This document shows positions 1 to 8,905 of a stretch of 64,000 nucleotides of DNA, piece by piece. The translations under genes were made by a program, and so were the position numbers. Each line of letters starts with the position of its first letter. The stretch's first letter is position 1. The notes under the pieces are model-generated. The model was not told the DNA's origin, did no database searches, and saw only the letters and a program-made list of their open reading frames with translations. Source of the DNA: Brevundimonas subvibrioides (GTDB taxonomy: Bacteria > Pseudomonadota > Alphaproteobacteria > Caulobacterales > Caulobacteraceae); NCBI RefSeq assembly GCF_002280785.1, contig NZ_NCEQ01000001.1:124001-188000 (forward strand), written 5' to 3'.

Positions 1-407
1 GGCAGGGTGACGCCCAGGATGTCGATCTCCTGGAAGGCGTCGGTGCCCATCAGGTGGGTGGCGACGTTGCCGGTGATACAGACCATCGGCACCGAATCCA
101 TCATGGCATTGGCGATGCCGGTGATCAGGTTGGTCGCCCCCGGACCCGAGGTCGCCATACAGACCCCGACCTTCCCGGTCGCCCGGGCATAGGCGTCGGC
201 GGCGAAGGCCGCGCCCTGCTCGTGACGCACCAGGATGTGCTTCAGCCTGGACCCGGTCAGGGCGTCATAGACCGGCATGATCGCGCCGCCCGGGTAGCCG
301 AACACGACCTCGACGCCTAACCGGTCCAGGGTGGAGACGAGCAACCGCGCGCCGCTCTGGGGAGCGGCTGCGGCCTTGGCGTTGATGGCGGTGGCGACTG
401 CGGACAT
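1..407 (-). CDS. ilvB: Acetolactate synthase large subunit, N-terminal part (cut by window edge)
   Basis: Catalyses the first common step of valine, leucine and isoleucine synthesis (pyruvate plus pyruvate or 2-oxobutyrate). Reading leftward from the ATG at 405-407, the first 135 residues are visible and open to the edge. They hold the ThDP-enzyme N-terminal domain: [15 protein letters not shown], then [20 protein letters not shown] with the glutamate that activates ThDP, then [15 protein letters not shown]. It lies 33 bases after ilvC on the same strand, so it is the third gene of an ilvD-ilvC-ilvB operon. The regulatory subunit ilvN is not visible and may follow beyond the left edge. ilvB rather than ilvG or ilvI is a naming choice. 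Confidence 0.93.
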   Translation of the reverse strand, partial: MSAVATAINAKAAAAPQSGARLLVSTLDRLGVEVVFGYPGGAIMPVYDALTGSRLKHILVRHEQGAAFAADAYARATGKVGVCMATSGPGATNLITGIANAMMDSVPMVCITGNVATHLMGTDAFQEIDILGVTL

Positions 408-440
408 TGCGGTTCTGGGACTGACTTTTTTGCGGTTCGA

Positions 441-1451
441 CTATGCGGCTTCGGCGGTCTTGGGCGCGTGCAGCCAGGCCATCCGCTCGCGCAGACCCTT
501 GCCGACCGACTCGATCAGATGCTCGCTGTCGGCCTTGACCAGGGCGTCATAGGCGCCCTTGCCGGCTTCGTTCTCGGCGATCCATTCGCGGGCGAAGGCG
601 CCGCTCTGGATCTCGGTCAGGATCTCCTTCATCCGCGCGCGGGTCTCGGCGTTGATGACGCGCGGGCCGCTGACGACCGAACCCCATTTGGCCGTCTCCG
701 AGATGAACTCGTTCATCTTGGTGATGCCGCCTTCATAGAACAGGTCGACGATCAGCTTCAGCTCGTGCATGCACTCGAAATAGGCGATCTCGGGCTGGTA
801 GCCGGCTTCGACCAGGGTGGTGAACCCGCTCATGACCAGTTCCTTGGCGCCGCCGCACAGGACGGCCTGTTCGCCGAACAGATCGGTCTCGGTCTCTTCC
901 TTGAAGGAGGTTTCCAGCAGGCCGCCGGTCGCGCCGCCGATGCCCTTGGCATAGCCCATGGCCCGGTCGCGGGCCTTTCCGGTCGCATCCTGCTCGACGG
1001 CGAACAGGGCGGGAACGCCGCGTCCGCGCGCGTATTCGCGACGGACCAGATCGCCTGGCCCCTTGGGCGCGACCAGGATGACGTCCATGTCCTTACGCGG
1101 CGTGACGCGGCCGTACAGGATCGAGAAGCCGTGAGCGAACAGGATGGCCGCGCCCTTCTTCGCATTGGGCTCGATGACCGTCTTGTAGATTTCGGCCTGG
1201 GCCATGTCGGGCGTCAGGATGGCGATGATGTCCGCCCCCTTCACGGCCTCCGAAGGCTCGGCCGTGGCGATGCCGTCGGCGGTGGCGTTGTTCCAGCCCT
1301 TGCCGCCGTGACGGACGCCGGCGACGACGTCGTGGCCAGACTCCTTCAGGTTCTGCGCATGGGCTCGGCCCTGGGAGCCATAGCCGATGACGGCGATGCG
1401 CTGACCGGCGATGACGCCGGGACGGATATCGTCGTTGGTATAGATTTCCAT
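441..1451 (-). CDS. ilvC: Ketol-acid reductoisomerase (NADP+)
   Basis: Second step of branched-chain amino acid synthesis: isomerises and reduces acetolactate or acetohydroxybutyrate with NADPH and Mg2+. The 336 residues fit the short class I enzyme. The N-terminal Rossmann motif [15 protein letters not shown] lies near residues 21-35. [15 protein letters not shown] follows in mid-protein. The knotted C-terminal domain carries the metal-binding stretch [19 protein letters not shown]. The start codon lies 3 bases after the ilvD stop and the gene is followed closely by ilvB, so the three are co-transcribed. Confidence 0.97.
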   Translation of the reverse strand: MEIYTNDDIRPGVIAGQRIAVIGYGSQGRAHAQNLKESGHDVVAGVRHGGKGWNNATADGIATAEPSEAVKGADIIAILTPDMAQAEIYKTVIEPNAKKGAAILFAHGFSILYGRVTPRKDMDVILVAPKGPGDLVRREYARGRGVPALFAVEQDATGKARDRAMGYAKGIGGATGGLLETSFKEETETDLFGEQAVLCGGAKELVMSGFTTLVEAGYQPEIAYFECMHELKLIVDLFYEGGITKMNEFISETAKWGSVVSGPRVINAETRARMKEILTEIQSGAFAREWIAENEAGKGAYDALVKADSEHLIESVGKGLRERMAWLHAPKTAEAA

Positions 1452-1454
1452 GGC

Positions 1455-3194
1455 TCAGGCTTCCTGCGTCTGTCGTTGGTCCGCCCGGACTTGCGCGGGC
1501 GGCGGGTTGGGAATGGTGACGGCGCCCTGGGCGGCGGAGGCCACCGAGGCGCGGTATTTGGCGAAGACGCCGGTCGCGGCGTTCAGCGGCGGAGCGACAT
1601 GGCCGATCCGACGCGCGGCCAGGTCGGCGGCGACATCGATGCGGCGCGCGGTGACGTCGATGGTGATGCGGTCGCCGTCGCGGATCAGGCCGATCGGCCC
1701 GCCCGCCGCCGCTTCAGGCGACACATGCCCGGCGACGAAACCATAGGACGCGCCCGAGAACCGGCCGTCGGTGATCAGGGCCACGTTATGGATGCCGCGC
1801 CCTTTCAGGGCGGCAGTGACCTGCAGCATCTCGCGCATGCCGGGGCCGCCTTGCGGACCCTCGTAGCGGATGACGATGACGTCGCCCTCGCCGACCGAAC
1901 CGTCCTGCACGGCGTGGAAGGCGTCCTCCTCGGAATCGAACACGCAGGCGGGCCCCTCGAACCGGTCCACCTCGTGGCCAGTGAGCTTGATGACGGCGCC
2001 GTCCGGGGCGATGTCGCCATAGATCACGGCATAGGAGCCGCGCGGACTGAAGGGCTCGGCGACCGTCGAGACGACCTGCTGGCCCGGCGTCTCTTCCGCT
2101 TCAGCGGCCTCGGCGAACAGGCTGCGGCCCGAGACGGTCGGCGCATCGACGATCTTGCCGGCCTCGACCAGCCGCTGGGTCACCAGTCGGGTGCCGCCAG
2201 AGGCGAACAGATGAGAGGCCAGGAACCGGCCGCCCGGCTTCAGGTCGCAGATGACCGGCGTCTCCTCGCAGGCCGTGTTGCAGTCCTCGACGCCGAACTC
2301 GATTCCCGCCTCGATGGCGATGGCGGTCAGGTGCAGCACCGCATTGGTCGACCCGCCCGAAGCCGAGACGGCGGCGGCCGCGTTCTGCAGCGAGGCGCGG
2401 GTGATGTATTTGCGCGCCGTGTCGCCGGCGAGGACGCGCTCGACGATCAGTTCGCCGCAGCGATGACCCTGGGCGCCCTTCATCGGATCAACGGCCGGGA
2501 CGTCGTTCGCTCCCATGGGAGACAACCCCATGACCGACAGGGCCATGGCCATGGTGTTGGCCGTGAACTGGCCGCCACAGGCGCCGGCGCCGGGGCAGGC
2601 CGCCCGCTCGACCATCTTCAATTGCTCGTCGTCGATGGTCCCGGCGCCGCGCGCGCCGATGGCTTCGAACACCTCCTGGATGGAGATCTCCTTGCCGCCG
2701 ATGACGCCCGGCATGATCGTTCCGCCGTAGTAGACCAGACCCGGGATATCCATCCGGGCCAGGGCCATGGCGGCCGCCGGGATCGTCTTGTCACAACCGA
2801 CAATGCAGACGACGCCGTCCAGTTGATGCCCCTGGACCGCCAGCTCGATCGAGTCGGCGACGACCTCGCGGGAGATCAGCGAGGCCTTCATGCCCGGCGT
2901 GCCCATGGAGATGCCGTCGGTGACGACGATGGTGTTGAAGTCGATCGGGAAGCCGCCGGCGGCGATGATCCCGGCCCGGACGTCTTTCGCGAGCCGGTCC
3001 AGGTGCATGTTGCACGGCGTCACAGACGACCAGGTGTTGACCACCGCGATCATCGGCTTCTCGAAATCGGCGTCGTCCATGCCGGCGGCCCGCAGATAGC
3101 TGCGGGCCGCGGCGCGGTTGGCTCCAGCGGTCACGACGGCGCTACGTCGCTGGGGCGACGGAGCCGTGTCATCCGGGGTGAAATCTTGCGTCAT
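1455..3194 (-). CDS. ilvD: Dihydroxy-acid dehydratase
   Basis: Third step of the valine/isoleucine pathway: dehydrates dihydroxy-acids to 2-keto acids using a [2Fe-2S] or [4Fe-4S] cluster. The protein has 579 residues, normal for the IlvD/Edd family. Cluster and substrate motifs are visible: NTWSSVTPCNMHLDRLA, CIVGCDKTIPAAAMA, and GACGGQFTANTMA with the third cysteine; GRFSGASYGFVAGHVSPE follows near the C-terminus. It is the first structural gene of the operon and is separated from its promoter region by a short leader ORF and a terminator-like hairpin (3236-3446), which suggests attenuation control. Confidence 0.97.
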   Translation of the reverse strand: MTQDFTPDDTAPSPQRRSAVVTAGANRAAARSYLRAAGMDDADFEKPMIAVVNTWSSVTPCNMHLDRLAKDVRAGIIAAGGFPIDFNTIVVTDGISMGTPGMKASLISREVVADSIELAVQGHQLDGVVCIVGCDKTIPAAAMALARMDIPGLVYYGGTIMPGVIGGKEISIQEVFEAIGARGAGTIDDEQLKMVERAACPGAGACGGQFTANTMAMALSVMGLSPMGANDVPAVDPMKGAQGHRCGELIVERVLAGDTARKYITRASLQNAAAAVSASGGSTNAVLHLTAIAIEAGIEFGVEDCNTACEETPVICDLKPGGRFLASHLFASGGTRLVTQRLVEAGKIVDAPTVSGRSLFAEAAEAEETPGQQVVSTVAEPFSPRGSYAVIYGDIAPDGAVIKLTGHEVDRFEGPACVFDSEEDAFHAVQDGSVGEGDVIVIRYEGPQGGPGMREMLQVTAALKGRGIHNVALITDGRFSGASYGFVAGHVSPEAAAGGPIGLIRDGDRITIDVTARRIDVAADLAARRIGHVAPPLNAATGVFAKYRASVASAAQGAVTIPNPPPAQVRADQRQTQEA

Positions 3195-3235
3195 GGTCTT
3201 GAGGCGTTCCGAGAGGGGTCCCGGATCGGCGCAAC

Positions 3236-3266
3236 AAAAAACCCGCTTCCTTTCGGGAGCGGGTGG
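3236..3266 (-). terminator. Attenuator-type terminator before ilvD
   Basis: On the minus strand the RNA would fold ACCCGCTCC / GGAAGCGGGT (one bulged base, CGAAA loop) and then run into six U residues, a classic intrinsic terminator. It sits between the short leader ORF and the ilvD start, so termination would shut the operon off. The 5' arm (3255-3266 on the plus strand) can also pair with a segment inside the leader ORF (3309-3320): seven pairs, a bulged C, then four more. That would be an antiterminator. The structure is read by eye and was not folded computationally. Confidence 0.75.
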
Positions 3267-3293
3267 CTGCGTCGATCCTGATTTTGCTTGGGT

Positions 3294-3446
3294 TCAGGTC
3301 AGTTGCATCCACGCCGCTCCGGAGAGCAGGCCAAGGAGTACGCTTACAATAAGGGCGGTCAGGGCGGCGGGCGACGTCGCCGGACGCGCGACAGCAATGG
3401 CGCGGGCCGTGTGGCGGATCGGGTTGTGACGGGTCTCGTGGCTCAC
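3294..3446 (-). CDS. Putative ilv leader peptide (50 aa)
   Basis: A GTG-started ORF with a good Shine-Dalgarno (AGGAGT, 7 bases before GTG). Near its end it has a run ALTALIVSVLLGLL, rich in Leu, Ile and Val. Several of these use codons uncommon in this GC-rich DNA (CTT, ATT, GTA, GTA, CTC, CTT). It lies just upstream of the terminator hairpin before ilvD, the arrangement expected of an attenuation leader. A ribosome stalled in this run would leave GGAGCGGCGTGG free to pair with the terminator's 5' arm. The alternative is a real small membrane protein, since the same run could be a transmembrane helix. The ORF also extends upstream in frame to 3590, but the GTG with its ribosome site is the better start. 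Confidence 0.6.
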   Translation of the reverse strand: MSHETRHNPIRHTARAIAVARPATSPAALTALIVSVLLGLLSGAAWMQLT

Positions 3447-3505
3447 GGCCAACTCCTGATTACCGAGACATAGAGCCAGAAATCGCTGCGGCGCACAACC
3501 CGCTT

Positions 3506-3522
3506 TTGGAATAAATTTCCAA
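3506..3522. promoter_or_regulatory. AT-rich palindrome upstream of the ilv leader
   Basis: A perfect inverted repeat, TTGGAA-taaat-TTCCAA, in an AT-rich patch about 60 bases upstream of the leader start codon, in otherwise GC-rich DNA. On the minus strand a weak promoter-like pair (TTGCCT, 17 bases, ACAGAT) lies just upstream, placing the palindrome near the likely transcription start. Its size and composition would fit an Lrp/AsnC-type or similar dimeric regulator, but no regulator gene is adjacent. The rest of 3447-3674 shows nothing else recognisable. Confidence 0.35.
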
Positions 3523-3674
3523 TATCTGTTCGCCTGGATACCCAAAAGGCAATTCTCACCGCCGAGCAGAACGAGCCGGGTGAGATCCACCGCATGCGCA
3601 GCGGTTGCGGGTCGAAACGCCGCGCGCGCTGCTCCTATCCCAATCGGCCGGCACTGACCGGACGGGAGACTGCG

Positions 3675-4241
3675 TCAGCCATCCACCAATTCCTGCAGCA
3701 TGGGTGCGAGGCGGGCCGTCATGCGTTCGCATTCCTCGGCCGACAGCTTCATGCCCCCGGACAGATCGCGGCCCACGGCTACGCCCATCAGAATACCGGC
3801 CAGGATCCGGGCCCGGACCGGCGCGTCCTTGCCGCCCAGCCACTCGGTGAGCGGCTTGTAGAAACACTCGGCAGACAACTGCTGAACGATCTCCGCCGCC
3901 TTGGGCGAACCGGCTGACTTCAGCATGATCAGCAGCCACGCCAGGTCCTCATCCTTGGCCAGGCCATAGACCAGGTCGTCGGCCATCCGTTCGCCAAAGG
4001 TCGAGCGGTCGCCTTCCATCAGGTCCTTACCGTCGCAGTCGTCGAGAACGGCCCGGAACAGATCTTCCTTGGATCCGAAATAGCGGGAGATCAGGGCGGG
4101 ATCGACGCCGACATCCTTGGCGATGTCCCGCATCCCCACCTGATCATAACTCTCGGCCGTGAACCGTTTGCTGGCCGCGTCGAGAATCGCACTGCGGGTG
4201 GCCGCCGCGTTCCGGGGTCGATGGCAAACGGCGAAACTCAA
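3675..4241 (-). CDS. TetR/AcrR family transcriptional repressor
   Basis: Likely local repressor of the divergent RND efflux operon. The N-terminal TetR HTH domain covers roughly residues 15-60: AILDAASKRFTAESYDQVGM, RDIAKDVGVDPALISRYFGS, then KEDLFRAVL. The C-terminal ligand/dimer domain is variable, as usual, and the 188-residue length is typical. The chosen start is TTG at 4239-4241, with GGAG six bases upstream. Regulation of the efflux genes is inferred from divergent orientation and from two matching palindromes in the intergenic region. The ligand cannot be told from sequence. Confidence 0.88.
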   Translation of the reverse strand: MSFAVCHRPRNAAATRSAILDAASKRFTAESYDQVGMRDIAKDVGVDPALISRYFGSKEDLFRAVLDDCDGKDLMEGDRSTFGERMADDLVYGLAKDEDLAWLLIMLKSAGSPKAAEIVQQLSAECFYKPLTEWLGGKDAPVRARILAGILMGVAVGRDLSGGMKLSAEECERMTARLAPMLQELVDG

Positions 4242-4279
4242 CGTGATCTCCGAAATAACCGTAGGGAGGGTATGGCTAT

Positions 4280-4295
4280 GTCATCGCCTGTTGAC
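4280..4295. promoter_or_regulatory. Candidate TetR operator 1, overlapping a -35 box
   Basis: GTCATCGCCTGTTGAC is a 16-base near-palindrome (GTCATC / GTTGAC, one mismatch). It overlaps TTGACA at 4291-4296, a good -35 hexamer for the rightward efflux operon; no clear -10 is visible. A protein bound here would block RNA polymerase. The same half-site sequence recurs in operator 2. Confidence 0.6.
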
Positions 4296-4321
4296 AAGCT
4301 TCGCCGATGGACACAAGAGAA

Positions 4322-4337
4322 GTCATCAGGCGATGAC
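4322..4337. promoter_or_regulatory. Candidate TetR operator 2
   Basis: GTCATC-AGGC-GATGAC is a perfect 16-base palindrome starting 42 bases (four helical turns) after operator 1 and sharing its half-site. The pair also forms an 11-base inverted repeat (4280-4290 against 4327-4337). Twin operators on one helix face between a tetR gene and an efflux operon are the usual design of local repression. Confidence 0.6.
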
Positions 4338-4407
4338 CGGGCATCCTCCCCCGTTTACCCGCGTTTCGCCAGTCCGGGAATTCGCCCCTCAAGGGAGATT
4401 TGCGCGC

Positions 4408-5622
4408 ATGCGCAGGCTGAAGATCATCGCCGTGTCCGTCCTCGCGACGGGCGCGCTTTACGGCTGTTCACAACGTTCGGAGGCCCAGGGCCCGCCGCCG
4501 GCCGCGCCCGTCACGGTGGCCGTGCCGCTGGCTGAACGCGTCGTCGACTGGGACGACTTCACCGGTCGCTTCGAGGCCACCTCGTCCGTCGAGGTCCGGG
4601 CGCGCGTCGGCGGCTTCATCCAGGCCGTACACTTCCGCGACGGCGCCTATGTCCAGCGCGGCCAGCTGCTGTTCACCCTCGATCAGCGTCCGGCCCAGGC
4701 CCAGCTGGCCTCGGCCCGCGCCGCCCTCAACCAGGCCCAGGCGCAGCTGACGCTCGCCCGCACCAACCTGGCCCGCTCGGAAGGCCTGCTGGCCAGCCAG
4801 GCCGTCAGCCAGGCCGAGGTCGACACCAACAAGGGCGCTGTCCAGACCGCCGAAGCCTCCGTCGCCTCCGCCCAGGCCTCCGTCCGCGCGCGCCAGCTGG
4901 AGCTCGAGTTCACCCGCGTCACCGCCCCGGCCTCGGGCCGGGTGTCGGACCGTCGCGTCGATCCGGGCAACGTCATCGCCGGCGGATCGTCCGCCGCCGA
5001 CGTCCTGACCACCATCGTCTCGTCCTCGCCGATCTATTTCGTCTTCGAGGGTTCCGAAGCCCTGTTGCTGAAGTATCAGCGCGACGCCCGCGCCGGCCGC
5101 TCTGCGCCGGTCCGCATCCGCCTGCAGGACGAGAGCGACTTCACCCGCACAGGCACGCTCGACTTCACCGACAACGCGGTCGACGCCGCCTCGGGCACCA
5201 TCCGCCTGCGCGCAGTCATTCCGAACGGCGACGGCTTCCTGAAGCCGGGCATGTTCGCCCAGGCCCGCGTCGCCGGCGCCGGCGCCTATGACGCCTTGCT
5301 GGTGCCGGATTCGGCCATCGGCACGGATCAGGCCCGCCGCGTCGTCTCAGTCGTCGCCCCCGACGGTTCGGTCACCCCGACCCCGGTCCAGCTCGGCCCG
5401 CTGGTCGATGGCCTGCGCGTCATCCGTTCGGGCCTCCGTCCGACCGACCGGATCATCATCGATGGCCTGCAGCGCGCCATGCCGGGCATGAAGGTGGCCC
5501 CCACCAACGGCCGCATCGCGCGCCAGCCACGCCCGGAATCCGTCCCGACCACCTATGCGCCGCCAGCGGCGACCGGCACCTCCGCCGACACCCTGACGCA
5601 ATCCGTCATCGTCGGCGACTGA
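4408..5622 (+). CDS. RND efflux periplasmic adaptor (membrane fusion lipoprotein)
   Basis: Links the inner-membrane RND pump to the outer-membrane channel. The start is ATG 4408, with GGGAG upstream; it gives a lipoprotein signal ending in the lipobox ALYGC, so the mature protein is lipid-anchored. About 404 residues. The HlyD/AcrA architecture is visible: barrel-lipoyl half (RARVGGFIQAVHFRDG), a long alpha-helical hairpin rich in Ala, Gln and Leu (residues about 95-170), the second lipoyl half (FTRVTAPASGRVSDRRVDPG) and a beta-barrel/membrane-proximal domain. First gene of a three-gene operon; the RND gene follows after 10 bases. Confidence 0.93.
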   Translation: MRRLKIIAVSVLATGALYGCSQRSEAQGPPPAAPVTVAVPLAERVVDWDDFTGRFEATSSVEVRARVGGFIQAVHFRDGAYVQRGQLLFTLDQRPAQAQLASARAALNQAQAQLTLARTNLARSEGLLASQAVSQAEVDTNKGAVQTAEASVASAQASVRARQLELEFTRVTAPASGRVSDRRVDPGNVIAGGSSAADVLTTIVSSSPIYFVFEGSEALLLKYQRDARAGRSAPVRIRLQDESDFTRTGTLDFTDNAVDAASGTIRLRAVIPNGDGFLKPGMFAQARVAGAGAYDALLVPDSAIGTDQARRVVSVVAPDGSVTPTPVQLGPLVDGLRVIRSGLRPTDRIIIDGLQRAMPGMKVAPTNGRIARQPRPESVPTTYAPPAATGTSADTLTQSVIVGD

Positions 5623-5632
5623 GGCCAGACGC

Positions 5633-8600
5633 ATGAACATCTCTCGCTTCTTCATCGACAGGCCGATCTTCGCGGCCGTCCTGTCGGTGTTCATCACCCT
5701 GGTCGGGATCTTCGCCTATCCGCTGCTGCCGCTCGCGCAGTATCCGGAGATCGCGCCCCCCACCATCACCATCAACACCGCCTACGCAGGAGCCTCGGCC
5801 GAGACCCTGGCCGAGACTGTGGCCGCCCCGATCGAGCAGGAGGTGAACGGCGTCGAGGGGATGCTCTACCTCTCCTCGTCCTCGACCTCCGACGGCGCGG
5901 TGTCGATCACCGTGACCTTCCAGCCCGGAACGGATCTCGATTCGGCCCAGGTGCTGGTCCAGAATCGCGTCGCCCTGGCCGAGCCCCGCCTGCCGGAGGC
6001 CGTGCGCCAGGTCGGCGTGATCGTGAACAAGCAGGAATCCGGCTTCCTGATGATCCTGGGCCTGACCTCGCCCGGGAATGTCCTGAACAACGACTATGTC
6101 GGCAACTACGCCAACTCGACCCTGCGCGACCGGCTGTTGCGCATCGAGGGCGTCGGCAATGTCACCGTCTTCGGCGGCGGCAACTATTCGATGCGCGTCT
6201 GGATCGACCCGGCAAAGGCCGCGGCCCGCAGCCTGAACGCAACCGATATCGTCGGCGCCCTGCGCAGCCAGAACATCCAGGCCGCCGCCGGCTCCATCGG
6301 CCAGCCGCCGTTCGCAACCAACGCCTCGGCCTTCCAGCAGCCGATCCAGGTCCAGGGCCGTCTGTCCAACCCGGACGAGTTCGCCGAGATCGTCATCAAG
6401 ACCGACGCCGAAGGCAGGGTGACACGGGTTCGCGACGTCGCCCGCGTCGAACTCGGCGCTCAGGATTACGGCATCCAGGGCTATTTCGACGGCCAGCGCG
6501 GCGTCGGCATCGCCATAGTTCAGCAGCCGGGCGCCAACGCCCTGGGCACCGCCGAACGCGTGACGGCGGAGATCGAACGCATCAAGGCCGAGGCCCCGCA
6601 AGGTCTCGACATCGGCATTCCATACAACCCGACGGAGTTCGTCGCCGCCTCGGTCGAGTCGGTGCAGCACACCCTTATCGAGGCGATCATCCTGGTCGTG
6701 CTCGTCGTGCTGATCTTCCTGCAGTCGTGGCGCGCCGCGATCATCCCGATCGTCGCCATCCCGATCGCCCTCGTCGCCACCTTCGCGGTCCAGCTGGCGC
6801 TCGGCTATTCGATCAACTCCCTGTCGCTGCTGGCCCTGGTGCTCGCGGTCGGGATTGTGGTCGATGACGCCATCGTCGTGGTCGAGAACGTGGAACGCTA
6901 CATCCGCGAGGGCCTGTCGCCCAGGGAAGCCGCCTACAAGTCCATGCAGGAGGTATCGGGCGCCCTGATCGCCATCGGTCTGGTGCTGGTCGCGGTGTTC
7001 GTTCCGACCATGTTCGTGCCGGGCATCCCGGGCATCTTCTACCGCCAGTTCGCCGTGACCATCGCGGCCGCCTCGGTGACGTCGCTGTTCGTCTCCCTGA
7101 CCCTGTCGCCGGCCATGGCCGCCCTGCTGCTGAAGCCGCATGACGAGCATGATGAGCAGGCGGCCCGTCCGACGACCGTCCTGGGCAAGGCCCGCTACTA
7201 CGGCGGTTGGGCCGGTCGGAAATTCAACGAGGGCTTCGACTGGCTGTCGCAAAAATACGGCCGTCTGACCGCTCGTCTGGTCCGCACGGTCGCCGTTGTT
7301 CTGGTCGTCTATGTCGGCCTGCTCGGCCTCACCGCCTGGCGCCTGATCGACACCCCGTCGGGCTTCATCCCGGACCAGGACCAGGGCTTCCTGATCGGCG
7401 TGATCCAGCTGCCTGCCGGCTCCTCGCTGGAACGCACCAATGCGGTGATGACCAGCGCCCGCGAGATCATCGAGAATACCGAGGGCGTCGACGGCACCGT
7501 GGCCTTCTCCGGCCTGGACGGCACCAGCTTCTCGTTCGGCTCCAATGCCGCGACCATCTTCGTCCGTCTGAACGACTTCCACGACCGGACGACGCGGGAG
7601 ACGACCGCCGCAGCTCTTGCCGGCGCAATTACCGGCGCGGCCCAGGGAATCCAGAACGCGAACATCTTCGTCATCGCCCCGCCGTCCATCCAGGGTCTGG
7701 GCACCGGCAACGGTTTCGCGATGATGATCCAGGACCGGTCCGGCGCCGGCTATGGCGCGCTCGAGGGCGCGACCTTCGCCATGATGGGCGCCGCGGCCCA
7801 GGCGCCGACCGAGGTGCAGCAGGTCTTCTCGACCTACAACACCGCCTCGCCGCGCGTCGAAGCCGACGTCAATCGCGACCGCGCCCTGATGATGGGGGTC
7901 CAGCCCTCCGATGTGTTCAACACGATGGGGATCTATCTGGGCTCATCCTACGTCAACGACTTCAACATGCTGGGCCGCACCTTCCGGGTGACGGCGCAGG
8001 CGGAGCCGGCCTATCGCGACGACATGGCCGACATCGCCAATCTGAAGGTTCGTTCGGCCTCGGGCGCCATGGTGCCCCTGGGTTCGGTCGCCACGTTCCG
8101 CGAGAGCGCGGGCCCCTCCCGGATCGTGCGCTACAATCTGTTCCCGGCGGCCGAGTTGCAGGGTCAGGGCGCGCCGGGCGTCTCGTCCGGTTCGGCCCTG
8201 GGCATCATGGAGACCATGGCGGCGACCACCCTCCCGCCGGGCTTCTCCTACGAATGGACCGGCCTGGCCTATCAGGAGAAACAGGCCTCCGGCGGCGCGA
8301 CGGTCATCTTCGTGGTCGCGGTGCTTCTGGTCTTCCTGGTGCTGGCCGCCCAGTACGAAGCCTTCACGCTTCCCCTGGCCGTGATCCTGATCGTGCCGAT
8401 GTGTCTGCTGGCGGCCATGCTGGGGGTGAACGCACTCGGCCTGGACAACAACATCCTGGTCCAGGTCGGACTTGTGGTGCTGATCGCGCTGGCGGCCAAG
8501 AACGCCATCCTGATCGTCGAGTTCGCCAAGCAGAACGAGGACGAGCATGGTCTGGACCGCTGGGACGCCGCCGTCGCGGCCGCCCGGACACGTCTTCGCC

Positions 8601-8905
8601 CGATCCTGATGACCTCCTTCGCCTTCATCCTGGGGGTATTGCCCCTGGTGCTGGCCGAGGGCGCGGGCGCCGAGATGCGCCGGTCCCTCGGGGCGGCGGT
8701 ATTCTTCGGCATGATCGGGGTGACCGTCTTCGGCCTGCTGTTCACGCCGGTCTTCTACGTGATCTGCCGGGGCCTTGCCTCAAAGATCCCGCAGCGGCCG
8801 TCGGCGCCCAGCGTCACTCCCACGACCAGCGCGCCCTCAGACCACGCCATCCACTCACAGCCCACGCCGGCCCTCAACGCGCCGCGCACGGGAGACGCCG
8901 CATGA
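5633..8905 (+). CDS. RND multidrug efflux transporter, HAE1 family
   Basis: Proton-driven drug/H+ antiporter of the AcrB/MexB type in the inner membrane. 1090 residues, slightly longer than AcrB because of a C-terminal Pro/Ser/Thr-rich tail. The start MNISRFFIDRPIFAAVLSVF is typical. Proton-relay residues are present: the Asp pair in TM4 (GIVVDDAIVVVENVER) and the Lys in TM10 (ALAAKNAILIVEFAKQ). The pseudo-repeated 6+6 transmembrane organisation with two large periplasmic loops is clear. Its last four bases overlap the start of the outer-membrane gene (ATGA), so translation is coupled. Confidence 0.95.
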   Translation: MNISRFFIDRPIFAAVLSVFITLVGIFAYPLLPLAQYPEIAPPTITINTAYAGASAETLAETVAAPIEQEVNGVEGMLYLSSSSTSDGAVSITVTFQPGTDLDSAQVLVQNRVALAEPRLPEAVRQVGVIVNKQESGFLMILGLTSPGNVLNNDYVGNYANSTLRDRLLRIEGVGNVTVFGGGNYSMRVWIDPAKAAARSLNATDIVGALRSQNIQAAAGSIGQPPFATNASAFQQPIQVQGRLSNPDEFAEIVIKTDAEGRVTRVRDVARVELGAQDYGIQGYFDGQRGVGIAIVQQPGANALGTAERVTAEIERIKAEAPQGLDIGIPYNPTEFVAASVESVQHTLIEAIILVVLVVLIFLQSWRAAIIPIVAIPIALVATFAVQLALGYSINSLSLLALVLAVGIVVDDAIVVVENVERYIREGLSPREAAYKSMQEVSGALIAIGLVLVAVFVPTMFVPGIPGIFYRQFAVTIAAASVTSLFVSLTLSPAMAALLLKPHDEHDEQAARPTTVLGKARYYGGWAGRKFNEGFDWLSQKYGRLTARLVRTVAVVLVVYVGLLGLTAWRLIDTPSGFIPDQDQGFLIGVIQLPAGSSLERTNAVMTSAREIIENTEGVDGTVAFSGLDGTSFSFGSNAATIFVRLNDFHDRTTRETTAAALAGAITGAAQGIQNANIFVIAPPSIQGLGTGNGFAMMIQDRSGAGYGALEGATFAMMGAAAQAPTEVQQVFSTYNTASPRVEADVNRDRALMMGVQPSDVFNTMGIYLGSSYVNDFNMLGRTFRVTAQAEPAYRDDMADIANLKVRSASGAMVPLGSVATFRESAGPSRIVRYNLFPAAELQGQGAPGVSSGSALGIMETMAATTLPPGFSYEWTGLAYQEKQASGGATVIFVVAVLLVFLVLAAQYEAFTLPLAVILIVPMCLLAAMLGVNALGLDNNILVQVGLVVLIALAAKNAILIVEFAKQNEDEHGLDRWDAAVAAARTRLRPILMTSFAFILGVLPLVLAEGAGAEMRRSLGAAVFFGMIGVTVFGLLFTPVFYVICRGLASKIPQRPSAPSVTPTTSAPSDHAIHSQPTPALNAPRTGDAA

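Noticed and set aside
468..3281. 937-residue open frame on the plus strand opposite ilvC and ilvD
   Set aside because: Antisense shadow of two well-identified genes; composition (Asp, Arg, Gly, His-rich) is that of the opposite strand of GC-rich coding DNA and no family is recognisable.
5606..7582. Long minus-strand frame opposite the RND transporter
   Set aside because: Shadow of the RND gene; no motif and same compositional artefact.
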